Source: Clostridiales bacterium UBA2432
Lineage (GTDB): Bacteria > Bacillota > Clostridia > Lachnospirales > Vallitaleaceae
Length of the DNA: 32,145 nucleotides
Reading direction: 5' to 3'
Assembly (NCBI GenBank): GCA_002342805.1
Contig: DDQW01000024.1
Location: forward strand, 1 to 32,145
Part shown: piece by piece, positions 1-8,284 of the stretch
How positions within the stretch are numbered: the first letter of the stretch is position 1
Layout of the letters: each line of letters starts with the position of its first letter
The notes under the pieces: model-generated
Databases searched by the model: none
Told to the model about the DNA's origin: nothing
Seen by the model: the letters and a program-made list of their open reading frames with translations, nothing else
Translations under genes and position numbers: made by a program

Positions 1-19
1 TTACGAATGTAGAAAACGT

Positions 20-92
20 AGGGGTATAGTTCAGTTGGTAGAACGTCGGTCTCCAAAACCGGATGTCGTGGGTTCAAGTCCTACTGCCCCTG
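20..92 (+). tRNA. tRNA-Trp (anticodon CCA)
   Basis: The cloverleaf closes with acceptor AGGGGTA (20-26) against TGCCCCT (85-91) and a G discriminator at 92. The anticodon stem TCGGT/ACCGG (46-50/58-62) encloses a 7-nt loop with CCA at 53-55. The T arm carries GGTTCAAGTCC. CCA is not encoded at the 3' end, so it must be added after transcription. This is the first gene of a five-tRNA cluster. Positions 1-19 upstream show nothing I can identify. Confidence 0.97.
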
Positions 93-97
93 TTAGT

Positions 98-171
<74 letters not shown>

Positions 172-193
172 TAAAAGATTATTTATTTAATAA

Positions 194-267
194 CTGGGTG
201 TGGCTCAGTTTGGTAGAGCGCTAGACTGGGGGTCTAGAGGTCGCAGGTTCAAGTCCTGTCATCCAGA
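194..267 (+). tRNA. tRNA-Pro (anticodon GGG)
   Basis: Acceptor CTGGGTG (194-200) pairs with CATCCAG (260-266) through one G-T wobble, with an A discriminator at 267. The anticodon stem CTAGA/TCTAG (221-225/233-237) presents GGG at 228-230. The GGG anticodon is the isoacceptor for CCC/CCU; a TGG isoacceptor must be encoded elsewhere. CCA is not encoded. Confidence 0.95.
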
Positions 268-298
268 GGAACATACTCATAATATTATAAAAAAACTA

Positions 299-327
299 TT
301 GACAATTAGTTGAAAATGTACTAAAAT
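299..327 (+). promoter_or_regulatory. Promoter inside the tRNA cluster
   Basis: A perfect -35 TTGACA at 299-304 is followed after 17 nt by -10 TAAAAT at 322-327. It lies in the 72-nt gap between tRNA-Pro and tRNA-Val, so tRNA-Val and tRNA-Met probably have their own sigma-A-type start near 334. Confidence 0.8.
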
Positions 328-339
328 AGTCAAGTCCCA

Positions 340-412
340 GGGCGCATAGCTCAGCTGGGAGAGCACCTGCCTTACAAGCAGGGGGTCACAGGTTCGAGCC
401 CTGTTGCGCCCA
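340..412 (+). tRNA. tRNA-Val (anticodon TAC)
   Basis: Acceptor GGGCGCA (340-346) pairs perfectly with TGCGCCC (405-411), with an A discriminator at 412. The anticodon stem CCTGC/GCAGG (366-370/378-382) presents TAC at 373-375. CCA is not encoded. It sits just downstream of the internal promoter at 299-327. Confidence 0.97.
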
Positions 413-440
413 TTAGAGATTATATCTCGAAAATAAATAT

Positions 441-514
441 GGCGAAGTAGCTCAGATGGCTAGAGCATACGGTTCATACCCGTAGTGTCGGCGGTTCGAT
501 TCCGTCCTTCGCTA
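441..514 (+). tRNA. tRNA-Met (anticodon CAT), elongator type
   Basis: Acceptor GGCGAAG (441-447) pairs with CTTCGCT (507-513), with an A discriminator at 514. The anticodon stem TACGG/CCGTA (468-472/480-484) presents CAT at 475-477. The first acceptor pair is complete (G-T wobble) and the anticodon stem lacks the three G-C pairs of initiator tRNA, so I call it an elongator. A tRNA-Ile with a modified CAT anticodon is the less likely alternative. CCA is not encoded. Confidence 0.93.
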
Positions 515-520
515 TTACGA

Positions 521-544
521 AACACCTTTGTAGGTGTTTTTTTT
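521..544 (+). terminator. Intrinsic terminator of the tRNA cluster
   Basis: A perfect 7-bp stem AACACCT/AGGTGTT (521-527/532-538) with a TTGT loop runs into eight consecutive T residues (537-544), 6 nt after tRNA-Met. Confidence 0.9.
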
Positions 545-554
545 GTGCTATAGG

Positions 555-679
555 AAAGTCCCACTTTAGCTTTCTGCTTTGAAACGTAGCAGAAAGCGTC
601 AAGGACCTTTCCCTCCGCGAACAATATCTCTTCGAGATAACGCGACAGAGTCGCTTTGTTCTGAGTATGGGAGGAAGGT
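555..679. other. Highly structured element with a three-way junction
   Basis: Nearly the whole stretch folds into stems. Hairpin 1 is AAAGT/ACTTT (555-559/563-567). Hairpin 2 is a perfect 10-bp stem, 569-578 with 588-597. A long helix pairs 605-616 with 670-679 (two one-nt bulges). It leads into GAACAA/TTGTTC (619-624/656-661), which closes a junction holding TATCTC/GAGATA (625-630/634-639) and GCGAC/GTCGC (642-646/650-654). There is no coding signal, no T-tract after it, and no clear promoter of its own. It could be a small RNA, a leader remnant or a cruciform-forming repeat, and the strand is undecided. It separates the tRNA terminator from the next promoter. Confidence 0.55.
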
Positions 680-686
680 AAGTTAG

Positions 687-714
687 TTGCAATAATTAAA
701 AACTTTGATATAAT
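687..714 (+). promoter_or_regulatory. Promoter of the DUF2156-GNAT-galU operon
   Basis: The -35 TTGCAA at 687-692 is followed after 16 nt by a perfect -10 TATAAT at 709-714, preceded by TGA (extended -10). It lies about 40 nt upstream of the start codon at 753. Confidence 0.75.
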
Positions 715-752
715 AGTATAGTGTAGCAATAATAATAGAGAAAGAGGTTTAT

Positions 753-1685
753 ATGCAAACAGATAATGAGCTTCGTATAGATACATGTAAAGATTTAGAG
801 GAATTAAGTTTAGATAATATAGACAAATTTTTACCATATTTAACAATACGGCGGATTGAAAGTTGTGAGTTTGGACTTACAACGCTATTTTTATGGAAAA
901 ACCGTAACCATCAACACATTTATTATCACCCAAATTATATGATACTGTTTGGCCACTTCAACGATCATTGTTTTTCACAAATGCCTTTATGCAAAGAAGA
1001 ATATTTTCAAGAAGCATTTGAAAAAGCCGTCGACTTGTTCGAAAACATGGAAGAAAATTTTGTCATGTATTCAGTGGATGCTATATTTGCAGAATTTGTA
1101 AAAGAGATGTATGGAGATCAATATGAAGTTAGTACAAACCGCGATTATTCAGACTACATATACGATGCGGATAAGATGCGGGATTTGCCAGGAAAGAAGC
1201 TAAGAAAAAAGCGTAATCATATTAATGCTTTTTTGCGCGATTATGCGGATCAATATACATATCGTTTATTGACGGAAGAAGATCGAGATGAGATTAATCT
1301 GTTTTTAGAAAAATGGACAGATAATCATGACCATATGACAAAGCAAGTTGATCATGAAATTGAAGGTATTGATTATATCATTGACCACTTAGAGATTTTA
1401 GGTGCAAAAGCGATAGGAATATATATTAATAACGTCCTTGAGGCCATGTCTATTGCTTCAACCATTAATAATGAGGAAGAAGTTATTATTCATGTTGAGA
1501 AGGCAAATACTGATATTCGCGGTTTATATCCTTTTCTTTCCCAATTGTTTTTGCAAGAATTTTATCCTGAAGTAAAATTAGTGAATCGTGAAGAAGATTT
1601 AGGGATTGAGGGCTTAAGAAAATCCAAATTATCCTATGAACCGATTCGATTAGAGGACAAATATACGATACGACGAAAAGATTGA
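753..1685 (+). CDS. DUF2156 (phosphatidylglycerol lysyltransferase C-terminal-like) protein
   Basis: This 310-aa soluble protein contains the signature GKKLRKKRNHINAF at residues 147-160, preceded by a Tyr/Asp-rich stretch (YSDYIYDADKMRDL). That pattern is typical of the DUF2156 family, which has a GNAT-like fold related to the catalytic half of MprF-type aminoacyl-phosphatidylglycerol synthases. No membrane segments are present, so it is a stand-alone domain rather than a full MprF. The substrate is unknown. Start: AAAGAGG at 741-747 sits just upstream of the ATG. It is the first gene of an operon with the GNAT gene (10-nt gap) and galU. Family call good, function open. Confidence 0.8.
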   Translation: MQTDNELRIDTCKDLEELSLDNIDKFLPYLTIRRIESCEFGLTTLFLWKNRNHQHIYYHPNYMILFGHFNDHCFSQMPLCKEEYFQEAFEKAVDLFENMEENFVMYSVDAIFAEFVKEMYGDQYEVSTNRDYSDYIYDADKMRDLPGKKLRKKRNHINAFLRDYADQYTYRLLTEEDRDEINLFLEKWTDNHDHMTKQVDHEIEGIDYIIDHLEILGAKAIGIYINNVLEAMSIASTINNEEEVIIHVEKANTDIRGLYPFLSQLFLQEFYPEVKLVNREEDLGIEGLRKSKLSYEPIRLEDKYTIRRKD

Positions 1686-1695
1686 AAGGCAGAAT

Positions 1696-2619
1696 ATGAA
1701 TATTCGATTGAGTAACAAGAATGATCACAGTCAAATACGTGCCTTGTGGGAAGTGATTTTCCCGGAAGACTCAAAAGAGTATTTAGACTTTTATTTTAAT
1801 GTGGTTATGAAAGAGAATCAAGTTATCATTGCTGAAGATTTATCGAAGGATATACTAGAAATAGTAGCCATGTTACACTTAAATCCATATAGCATTAATA
1901 ATGAGAAAGAACACTTGAAGATTTTTTATATTGTAGCTGTTGCGACAAGAGAAGACTATCGAAGACGTGGATTGATGCGTAAAATGTTGAACTATGCAGA
2001 GGAACTTTCAATGGAGCAAAATGTGGACTATCTCGTTTTATTACCAGCTGATGAACGGTATTATAAACCCTTTGGTTATCAATTTGTTTCGAAACAATAT
2101 AATACAACTATTTATACGGAAAAGTATCTAAATGAGTTAAATAACCAAGCCTACACTAAGCATATATCTAATGCTCTAAGGTTTAAAGAATTTGAAAAGT
2201 GTTTTCTAAACACTCGCTTTGAAAACGACGAGGACTTTTCACCGATGCAAACACCTGAATTAGCATATCGAATATATCAAGAAACACGTTCTGAGAATGG
2301 ACAGATTTATGAGATTGATGGAAATCTCATTTTACTGTATCAGTTTGGAGAAAATAAGGACCCCAAAATAGAAATAAGAAAAATTTATTATAATAAAAAT
2401 TGCAATCGTCCAATTGAAAATTACAAGAAGATTAAACAGTTTTTGTTGCACTTTGCTAATGGAAGGCCAATAATTATTCATGAGGTCGAAGAACGAAAAG
2501 TCACAAGCTGTTTTGCATATAATCGACAAAATACTTATGATTGTAGACCCTATATGATGATAAAAAAATGTTCAAATAAAAAAATGGTTAAAAATATGTA
2601 CTTTGATGAAATGGTTTAG
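1696..2619 (+). CDS. GNAT-family N-acetyltransferase (Eis-like)
   Basis: This 307-aa protein has a GNAT domain in its first half. The acetyl-CoA-binding turn is RRRGLM at residues 89-94, following the strand IFYIVAVATRE, and the family motif YYKPFGYQF is at 122-130. The extra C-terminal 170 residues and overall length resemble the Eis-like multi-domain acetyltransferases, whose acceptors are often amines or lysines. The natural substrate here cannot be read from sequence. An AAAGG at 1685-1689 precedes the ATG, and the gene follows the DUF2156 gene by 10 nt and precedes galU by 13 nt, so all three share the promoter at 687-714. Confidence 0.78.
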   Translation: MNIRLSNKNDHSQIRALWEVIFPEDSKEYLDFYFNVVMKENQVIIAEDLSKDILEIVAMLHLNPYSINNEKEHLKIFYIVAVATREDYRRRGLMRKMLNYAEELSMEQNVDYLVLLPADERYYKPFGYQFVSKQYNTTIYTEKYLNELNNQAYTKHISNALRFKEFEKCFLNTRFENDEDFSPMQTPELAYRIYQETRSENGQIYEIDGNLILLYQFGENKDPKIEIRKIYYNKNCNRPIENYKKIKQFLLHFANGRPIIIHEVEERKVTSCFAYNRQNTYDCRPYMMIKKCSNKKMVKNMYFDEMV

Positions 2620-2632
2620 AAAGGGAGATATT

Positions 2633-3523
2633 ATGAAAATACGAAAGGCTGTCATTCCAGCGGCTGGTTTAGGAACTCGATTTTTGCCGGCAACAAAAGC
2701 ACAACCCAAAGAAATGATCCCGATTGTTGACAAGCCAACAATACAATATATTGTTGAGGAAGCTATTCATTCGGAGATTGAAGATATTATTATTATTACA
2801 GGACGGTCAAAGGGCTCAATAGAAGACCACTTTGATATGTCATATGAATTGGAAAAAACATTAGAAGAAAAACAACAATATGACCTATTGAAAATCGCCC
2901 AAGATGTTTCGAATATTGCAAATATTCATTTTATTCGACAAAAAGAACCTAAAGGATTAGGACATGCTGTGTTAGTTGCGAAAAAATTTATCGGCGACGA
3001 ACCTTTTGCTGTTATGTTAGGTGATGATGTTGTTATATCAAAAACCCCTTGTCTTAAACAACTTATGGACACTTATGAAAAATATAATGCTTCTATTTTA
3101 GGGGTTCAAAAAGTTGACTGGAAAGAGGTTAGCAAGTACGGAATTGTGGACGGACCCGGTATAGAGGATCGTATTTATCATGTTAAGAAAATGATTGAAA
3201 AACCTAATCAAGATGTGGCACCTTCGAATATTGCAATATTAGGTCGATATATTATTACTCCACGTATTTTTCATTATCTTGAAAATCAGACGCCGGGGGC
3301 AGGCGGTGAAATTCAGTTGACAGATGCTTTAGAGAAACTAGCTCAGGAAGAAGCAATGTATGCATTTGATTTCAAGGGAAAACGCTATGATGTTGGAAAT
3401 AAGATGGGATTTTTATCAGCGACAGTCGAATTTGCATTACGTCGCGATGATTTAAAAGATGAAATGAAAGTATATCTAGAAGATTTAATGAATAATATGA
3501 ACGATGTTCTTCACTATGATTAG
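2633..3523 (+). CDS. galU: UTP--glucose-1-phosphate uridylyltransferase
   Basis: This 296-aa protein makes UDP-glucose from glucose-1-phosphate and UTP in the cytosol, feeding exopolysaccharide, teichoic acid and glycolipid synthesis. The nucleotide-binding loop GLGTRFLPATK is at the N terminus, followed by the family's KPTIQYIVEEA and later EKPNQDVAPSN. Length is normal for bacterial GalU/GtaB. I chose the ATG at 2633 because AAGGGAG (2621-2627) lies at ideal distance; an in-frame ATG at 2603 inside the upstream gene would add ten non-homologous residues. It is the last gene of its operon, and its stop codon lies inside the loop edge of the terminator hairpin. Confidence 0.95.
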   Translation: MKIRKAVIPAAGLGTRFLPATKAQPKEMIPIVDKPTIQYIVEEAIHSEIEDIIIITGRSKGSIEDHFDMSYELEKTLEEKQQYDLLKIAQDVSNIANIHFIRQKEPKGLGHAVLVAKKFIGDEPFAVMLGDDVVISKTPCLKQLMDTYEKYNASILGVQKVDWKEVSKYGIVDGPGIEDRIYHVKKMIEKPNQDVAPSNIAILGRYIITPRIFHYLENQTPGAGGEIQLTDALEKLAQEEAMYAFDFKGKRYDVGNKMGFLSATVEFALRRDDLKDEMKVYLEDLMNNMNDVLHYD

Positions 3524-3537
3524 TGAAGAACATCGTT
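3500..3537. terminator. Shared bidirectional terminator hairpin
   Basis: A perfect 16-bp inverted repeat pairs 3500-3515 with 3522-3537 around a 6-nt loop (ATGATT). It begins inside the galU coding region, and the galU TAG stop at 3521-3523 lies at the loop/stem border. The plus-strand exit is TTTCTTCT. The convergent nicotinamidase-like gene ends 4 nt beyond the other arm, so the hairpin probably terminates both transcripts. Confidence 0.85.
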
Positions 3538-3541
3538 TCTT

Positions 3542-4207
3542 CTATACCCGGACTAATTTTATTCCCGAAGCCTGCATATGATATAAGGCGAGTAAATGTT
3601 CTGTCTCACGGTCATGGCTACCTTCAATATGGAAGGTAGCGACCAAATTTTCGATGACTGTAACCCTTGCTGAATGATTTATTTCTTGGAGATGTTTGGT
3701 CATTGTTGTAGAAAAATCTCTAACACATATATCTGTCACACAGCCCATTACTAGAATATGTTCTAAATGTTCCTTATTAATAATTGGAAGGTCTATAGGA
3801 TTTTGAGCTAGAAAGCCATTGGTTGAATTTTTGGTAATATCAATTAATTCAGTACGTTGTAGCTCTGAAACAAGTTCTGATTCTTCAGAATCTTCGACAC
3901 AATGGGGTGGAAAATAGTCAAATTCACCGGCATCAGCAGGATGGGAGTCACGATAAGAAATGACAGGAATATTCTTTTTAATCATGGTATCAAGAAATCG
4001 TGCCATTTTAGGAATCATTTGATTGACAAAATCACTATGTAATGGCCCAATTTTACAAAAGCCATTAATCATATCAATCATTACAATCATGGTATTATCT
4101 GAAGTGTATTGGCTGGGATTAAGGTGATCAAGATGATTGACAGTATCTATAAATGTGGAAAATGTAGATTCTAAAGTTTGAAGTACATGGTTTTTATTAT
4201 AATTCAT
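3542..4207 (-). CDS. Cysteine hydrolase, nicotinamidase-like (isochorismatase superfamily)
   Basis: This 221-aa enzyme has the superfamily catalytic triad: Asp45 in VMIDMINGF, Lys126 in DITKNS, and Cys161 in GCVTDICV. The putative metal site DSH (87-89) and FPPHC (99-103) match the Asp/His/His zinc-binding pattern of nicotinamidases better than plain isochorismatases. The likely reaction is nicotinamide to nicotinate plus ammonia in NAD salvage, with the substrate assignment inferred. A strong ribosome binding site (AAGGAGG, reverse strand, about 4214-4220) sets the start. It is a single-gene unit transcribed opposite to galU and divergent from manC. Confidence 0.8.
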   Translation of the reverse strand: MNYNKNHVLQTLESTFSTFIDTVNHLDHLNPSQYTSDNTMIVMIDMINGFCKIGPLHSDFVNQMIPKMARFLDTMIKKNIPVISYRDSHPADAGEFDYFPPHCVEDSEESELVSELQRTELIDITKNSTNGFLAQNPIDLPIINKEHLEHILVMGCVTDICVRDFSTTMTKHLQEINHSARVTVIENLVATFHIEGSHDRETEHLLALYHMQASGIKLVRV

Positions 4208-4236
4208 ATTATCCTCCTTGGTCTAATCATACATAC

Positions 4237-4242
4237 ATTATA
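4237..4242 (-). promoter_or_regulatory. Candidate -10 box of the nicotinamidase-like gene
   Basis: The reverse strand reads TATAAT here, about 30 nt upstream of the start codon. No convincing -35 lies 16-18 nt further upstream, so only the -10 is supported. Confidence 0.4.
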
Positions 4243-4294
4243 TAACTTGTTCATATTTTAGCATATAAATTATTTTTTTTAAATGCCTCTTTTG

Positions 4295-4323
4295 TTGACA
4301 GCCACAATTTTGAATGCTACTAT
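4295..4323 (+). promoter_or_regulatory. Promoter of manC
   Basis: Perfect -35 TTGACA at 4295-4300, 17-nt spacer, -10 TACTAT at 4318-4323 preceded by TGC (extended -10). It lies 26 nt upstream of the manC start, with AGGAGGGA in between. Confidence 0.85.
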
Positions 4324-4349
4324 TGTAAAAAAGAACTAGGAGGGATATT

Positions 4350-5393
4350 ATGCTTTGTGCACTTATTATGGCAGGAGGAACAGGAAAACGTTTCTGGCCT
4401 TTAAGTACAGATGAACATCCAAAACAATTGTTGAAACTTTTTTCAGATAAATCAATGTTAAGAGAAACGGTTGAACGAATTTTACCTTTGATTCCAATTG
4501 AAAATATTTATATTGCAACAAATATTGTACAAGCAGATGCGATCATTCAAGAAATACCAATGTTACCCAAAGAAAATCTTATTATTGAGCCTGCATTTAA
4601 AGATACTGCAGCAGCGATTGGCTTTAGTAGTTTATACATTCAGAGACGTCAACACGACGCAACTTTAGTTGTTTTGGCTAGTGACCATCTTGTTATGGAC
4701 AAGGAAGCCTTTATTGAGACTGTAAAAATCGGAGCATCTGAGGCAGAATATAATCGAGATATTATTACATTAGGTATTCGCCCGACACGACCTGAAATTG
4801 GTTATGGTTATATTAAAGTAAATCAAGAGATCGAATTACAAAAGATTTATAATGTTGAGAAGTTTTTGGAAAAACCAAAACTTGAACAGGCAAAAGAATA
4901 TTTTGAGGCCAAAACATATCTTTGGAATAGTGGAATGTTTATTTTTAGTGTCAAAACGATTATGCGGGAAATCAAAAAACATATGCCAAAGCATTATCGT
5001 GTATTAAAGAATATACAGTTTTATATTGATCAGAATTTAAGTGGTACCTTGCTAGCAGAAAAGACTCGTCTTTTGTTTGATGATTTTGAAAGACTTTCTA
5101 TTGATTATGGGGTCATGGAAAAATCGAATCACGTTAAAGTGATTCCTTCAGAATTCGGATGGAACGATGTAGGCTCATTTACAGCATATGAAGATGTTTA
5201 TGATAAAGATGAGGATAATAATATTGTCTTAAAATCTGATTTTAAAAGTGTTGATTCTCATGGAAATATTGTTTTAACAGATAATTTAGAAATAAAAGCA
5301 GTCGGATTGAAAGATATGATTGTCGTTCAATCCGGTGATAAACTTTTAATATGTAATAAATACGAAATTGATAAAATGAAGAAAATACTTTAA
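4350..5393 (+). CDS. manC: Mannose-1-phosphate guanylyltransferase
   Basis: This 347-aa protein converts mannose-1-phosphate and GTP to GDP-mannose. The N-terminal pyrophosphorylase signature AGGTGKRFWPLS and downstream HPKQLLKL, EKPKLEQA and LWNSGMFIF are typical of ManC/RfbM. It is the monofunctional form: the C-terminal phosphomannose isomerase cupin of the ~470-aa bifunctional enzymes is absent. AGGAGG just upstream and the promoter at 4295-4323 indicate a monocistronic gene. No mannomutase is in the window. Context: GDP-mannose is the substrate of the AlgD-like dehydrogenase at 22439, which links this gene to the exopolysaccharide operon. It converges with the protease gene with only a 7-nt gap and no visible terminator. 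Confidence 0.92.
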   Translation: MLCALIMAGGTGKRFWPLSTDEHPKQLLKLFSDKSMLRETVERILPLIPIENIYIATNIVQADAIIQEIPMLPKENLIIEPAFKDTAAAIGFSSLYIQRRQHDATLVVLASDHLVMDKEAFIETVKIGASEAEYNRDIITLGIRPTRPEIGYGYIKVNQEIELQKIYNVEKFLEKPKLEQAKEYFEAKTYLWNSGMFIFSVKTIMREIKKHMPKHYRVLKNIQFYIDQNLSGTLLAEKTRLLFDDFERLSIDYGVMEKSNHVKVIPSEFGWNDVGSFTAYEDVYDKDEDNNIVLKSDFKSVDSHGNIVLTDNLEIKAVGLKDMIVVQSGDKLLICNKYEIDKMKKIL

Positions 5394-5400
5394 TGTATCG

Positions 5401-8253
5401 CTATTCATGAATAAAGCGAATCATGTCCGTATAACTTAATGTCCCGTTCAAATCTTTAATGATAAAAGAAAGACCATATTCACTGTTTTCTTTCAGTGGT
5501 TTATTGGTGATGATAAGCTCAGAAGCACGATCATAGGTTAATGAAGTTGCAATTTCTTCAGTCCATTGGTCTGTGCTTTTGTTGTAATAAGAATAAAGAA
5601 TATCAATCTGATCCCCATCTTCAAATTCAATAGTATTTCGATCCGTAAGACCTTCATCGGTGATAATAGGACGACCCCCAAATATTATATAGCGTTCTTC
5701 ATCATATAACCAAGCACTTATAAGCATAATAGGTTCATTGTTAAGTAGAACAGGGGTCTCATATTCGATATAATCATTTCCGTTATATACGACAGAAATA
5801 GGTAGGTAGATGTCGCCAATTGTTGGCCAATAACCAAAGGATTCTTCGTAAAGCCCGCTTTCAAAGGACTCATAAATCCAAGCATCGTAGCCTAGATTTA
5901 ATCGGTATTCTCCATCATTGCGAGTTTCAAATACAGATACGCCTAAGTAAATATCACTAACGAGATGTTCGAATCCGTCTGCAATCTGAATCTGATAAGG
6001 ACGGGTTTCTTTATGGAGTGTATAAGGAATCATGGTGCTTGATACAGTGTTACTCAACCGATACGTAATGAATTGATTGACAAATGAAAAATACGATTCT
6101 GAGAAAGATACCAGTGAATACAAATCTGCTAAATTCCTATTTTTCTCAAGATCATAAAAAGGAAGGTAAAAGGATAAGCCGCCCGCATCAGTTGTAAGAT
6201 AACCATTTGCCTTGTATATGACAGCATCATCGATTGCGGCGAGTAGTCTATTCGATTCAGAAGGTAAAAATTCAAGCGTTCGTTCGGCAAAGTTTTCAAT
6301 ATCATAATGATCAGTATATCCGGTTAACTGAGTGTTTCCACCAAAAGCCTTGACTTGGGGAATGGTTTTTGATAAAAGATTAAACTGATTTGTTTCTATG
6401 ACGGATTCAAAAAGACGATTCATTCGTTGTATCACAGTCGGAATAAACTTAAGGTCAATGACGGACAAGGTCAAAAGTCCATCTTGATTTTGGTCGATAG
6501 AAGCGTCAAAAAATCCTGAAACAACAAGTTCTCCAAAACTTTTCCCATTATATGCTTCGCCATCACCTAAATGTGTGAGAATTCGTTCGTAGTCCCAGCC
6601 GGAATCAGGTTCGGTTTCTTCAGATGCAATGAGATAATTCGCATAGGGTTCTAATATTGCAGCAGTTTCCAAAGTAGCCATTAAACAGGCATCAAAACCA
6701 ATGACTTCAAAAAGCATGGTTTGCTCATGAGTAACACGTTCGAGTACATTATCAATTTCATCTAAAGTTAGACTGTCTTTAGGAAAATATTCATCTAATC
6801 CAAAGCCGTACAGTGATCCACCGCCATGATTCCATAGAATAAGTGCATAGTTATCCGACGGATAGCTATCAATCGCCCAGGTCGTAAAATCATAGAGGGT
6901 TTCCTGATCAGACATGTTTTTTCGTTCTAACGTTTGGAGCAGTTCCATATTTTCTTTATTAATTTTCCATCGCTGATTGATTCCCGGACTTATATTATCA
7001 AGTCGCCAGTTTTTCGTTCCACCAGTTTCAATAACAACATGAATATTATCACTTGTATGTCCACGCATCATTTCTTCAAGATCAGTACTTGCATGTCCAT
7101 ATAAATCATTATCATAAAAATTATAGCTGCTTTCAAGATCAGAACCAATCATGTATACCATAATTGTCCAAGAGGTTTGCTCAAAATATAAGTGCAAATG
7201 AGTTAAGTTCAATGAACTGTCAACAATATGATATTGTTCAAGAGACCTTGTATCAAATGTGTCAATAATGGATTCTATATGATTCATAAAAATTTCATTG
7301 GATAAAGTGATTGTTTTTCCGGATGCAGTTTGTATATGATCGAGTTTAATTTGAAGGGATTGATCATTTAAAACATCGATAGCAAAAACGAGATTGAGAT
7401 CAATCGTAAAATTTCTATCCGAATCTTCAATACGTAAAATAACATCATTCGATGTATTTGTCAGTATTTCGGCATAATAGCCGATTTGATTGAGCTCCTC
7501 AAGCAAACTGGAAGCTTCTAATGTGGGTTTCATTAGTTGTAGTTGAGACAATTCGAGGTATTTCTGATTGCTACTTCTTCGAATAGGATACTCTAAAGGA
7601 CCATAATCGTCGTAAATGGGATATAGTTGATGTGAATAGGTGATTTCAGTGGCATCAAATTTATAAACGAATGCATCTTCGGTTTTAATTAAATCAATGG
7701 ATGTGTTTTCGAATAATGCGCTAAAAAAATCATCAAATAAATCATCGGAGGTGGAAACTAATGGGATAATAATTTGATCAAAGCTAAAGTATTGTTTAAA
7801 AATATACTGACTCATATATTGGGGGCTTTTACCTAAGTGAATTTCGCTAATATTAAAAATGAACATATCATTTGTAAGTATTAAATCAAAGGATGCAGAA
7901 AAATGAATATCAGTTCGGTTGTCCGTGCTAAGTTTTCCAATGAGCCGTTTTGTCTCGGAATCTATAAACAAAGTGTTTATATTCACCTGTTCATTTGATG
8001 TAATTACATCAAGGGGCAAATTTTGAAAAAATGAATTTATTAAATCATAGGAAAGATTCAACTCTATTTTCTGATTCCCTTCATTATATTGAATATGTTC
8101 ATAGATATTCAATGAAGTTGGGTCAGGTTTTATTTCGTTGGGACCATTAATGGGACGGAAAACAGAAATATAGTGCAAAAAGACAATGAAAAATAATATT
8201 GTCAGTGCAAACGAGAGTATAATCAGAGTTTTTTTGTATGGATTCATTTTCAT
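5401..8253 (-). CDS. Clostripain-family (peptidase C11) membrane-anchored cysteine protease
   Basis: This 950-aa protein has an N-terminal membrane segment (about residues 7-27), then a ~330-residue region I do not recognise. The C11 catalytic domain follows from about residue 362: TIMVYMIGSDLE, the catalytic His476 in LWNHGGG, and the catalytic Cys523 in GFDACLM; the 47-residue His-Cys spacing fits the family. A C-terminal beta-rich region fills about 700-950. C11 enzymes cleave after Arg/Lys; the target here is unknown. Start: AAGGCGGTGG on the reverse strand precedes the ATG at 8253. An upstream in-frame ATG at 8421 would overlap rfbC and the promoter, so I reject it. It is the only minus-strand gene among the sugar genes and probably sits outside the cytoplasm. 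Confidence 0.85.
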   Translation of the reverse strand: MKMNPYKKTLIILSFALTILFFIVFLHYISVFRPINGPNEIKPDPTSLNIYEHIQYNEGNQKIELNLSYDLINSFFQNLPLDVITSNEQVNINTLFIDSETKRLIGKLSTDNRTDIHFSASFDLILTNDMFIFNISEIHLGKSPQYMSQYIFKQYFSFDQIIIPLVSTSDDLFDDFFSALFENTSIDLIKTEDAFVYKFDATEITYSHQLYPIYDDYGPLEYPIRRSSNQKYLELSQLQLMKPTLEASSLLEELNQIGYYAEILTNTSNDVILRIEDSDRNFTIDLNLVFAIDVLNDQSLQIKLDHIQTASGKTITLSNEIFMNHIESIIDTFDTRSLEQYHIVDSSLNLTHLHLYFEQTSWTIMVYMIGSDLESSYNFYDNDLYGHASTDLEEMMRGHTSDNIHVVIETGGTKNWRLDNISPGINQRWKINKENMELLQTLERKNMSDQETLYDFTTWAIDSYPSDNYALILWNHGGGSLYGFGLDEYFPKDSLTLDEIDNVLERVTHEQTMLFEVIGFDACLMATLETAAILEPYANYLIASEETEPDSGWDYERILTHLGDGEAYNGKSFGELVVSGFFDASIDQNQDGLLTLSVIDLKFIPTVIQRMNRLFESVIETNQFNLLSKTIPQVKAFGGNTQLTGYTDHYDIENFAERTLEFLPSESNRLLAAIDDAVIYKANGYLTTDAGGLSFYLPFYDLEKNRNLADLYSLVSFSESYFSFVNQFITYRLSNTVSSTMIPYTLHKETRPYQIQIADGFEHLVSDIYLGVSVFETRNDGEYRLNLGYDAWIYESFESGLYEESFGYWPTIGDIYLPISVVYNGNDYIEYETPVLLNNEPIMLISAWLYDEERYIIFGGRPIITDEGLTDRNTIEFEDGDQIDILYSYYNKSTDQWTEEIATSLTYDRASELIITNKPLKENSEYGLSFIIKDLNGTLSYTDMIRFIHE

Positions 8254-8284
8254 TATTAACCACCGCCTTATGTGATAAAATCGT

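Noticed and set aside
474..692. Minus-strand open frame ending in KDGIEPPTLRV
   Set aside because: This is the well-known false protein produced by translating across the antisense of a tRNA gene; it overlaps tRNA-Met, its terminator and the structured element.
460..846. Minus-strand frame of 128 codons
   Set aside because: It runs through tRNA-Met, the terminator, a promoter and the start of the DUF2156 gene; there is no ribosome binding site or family pattern.
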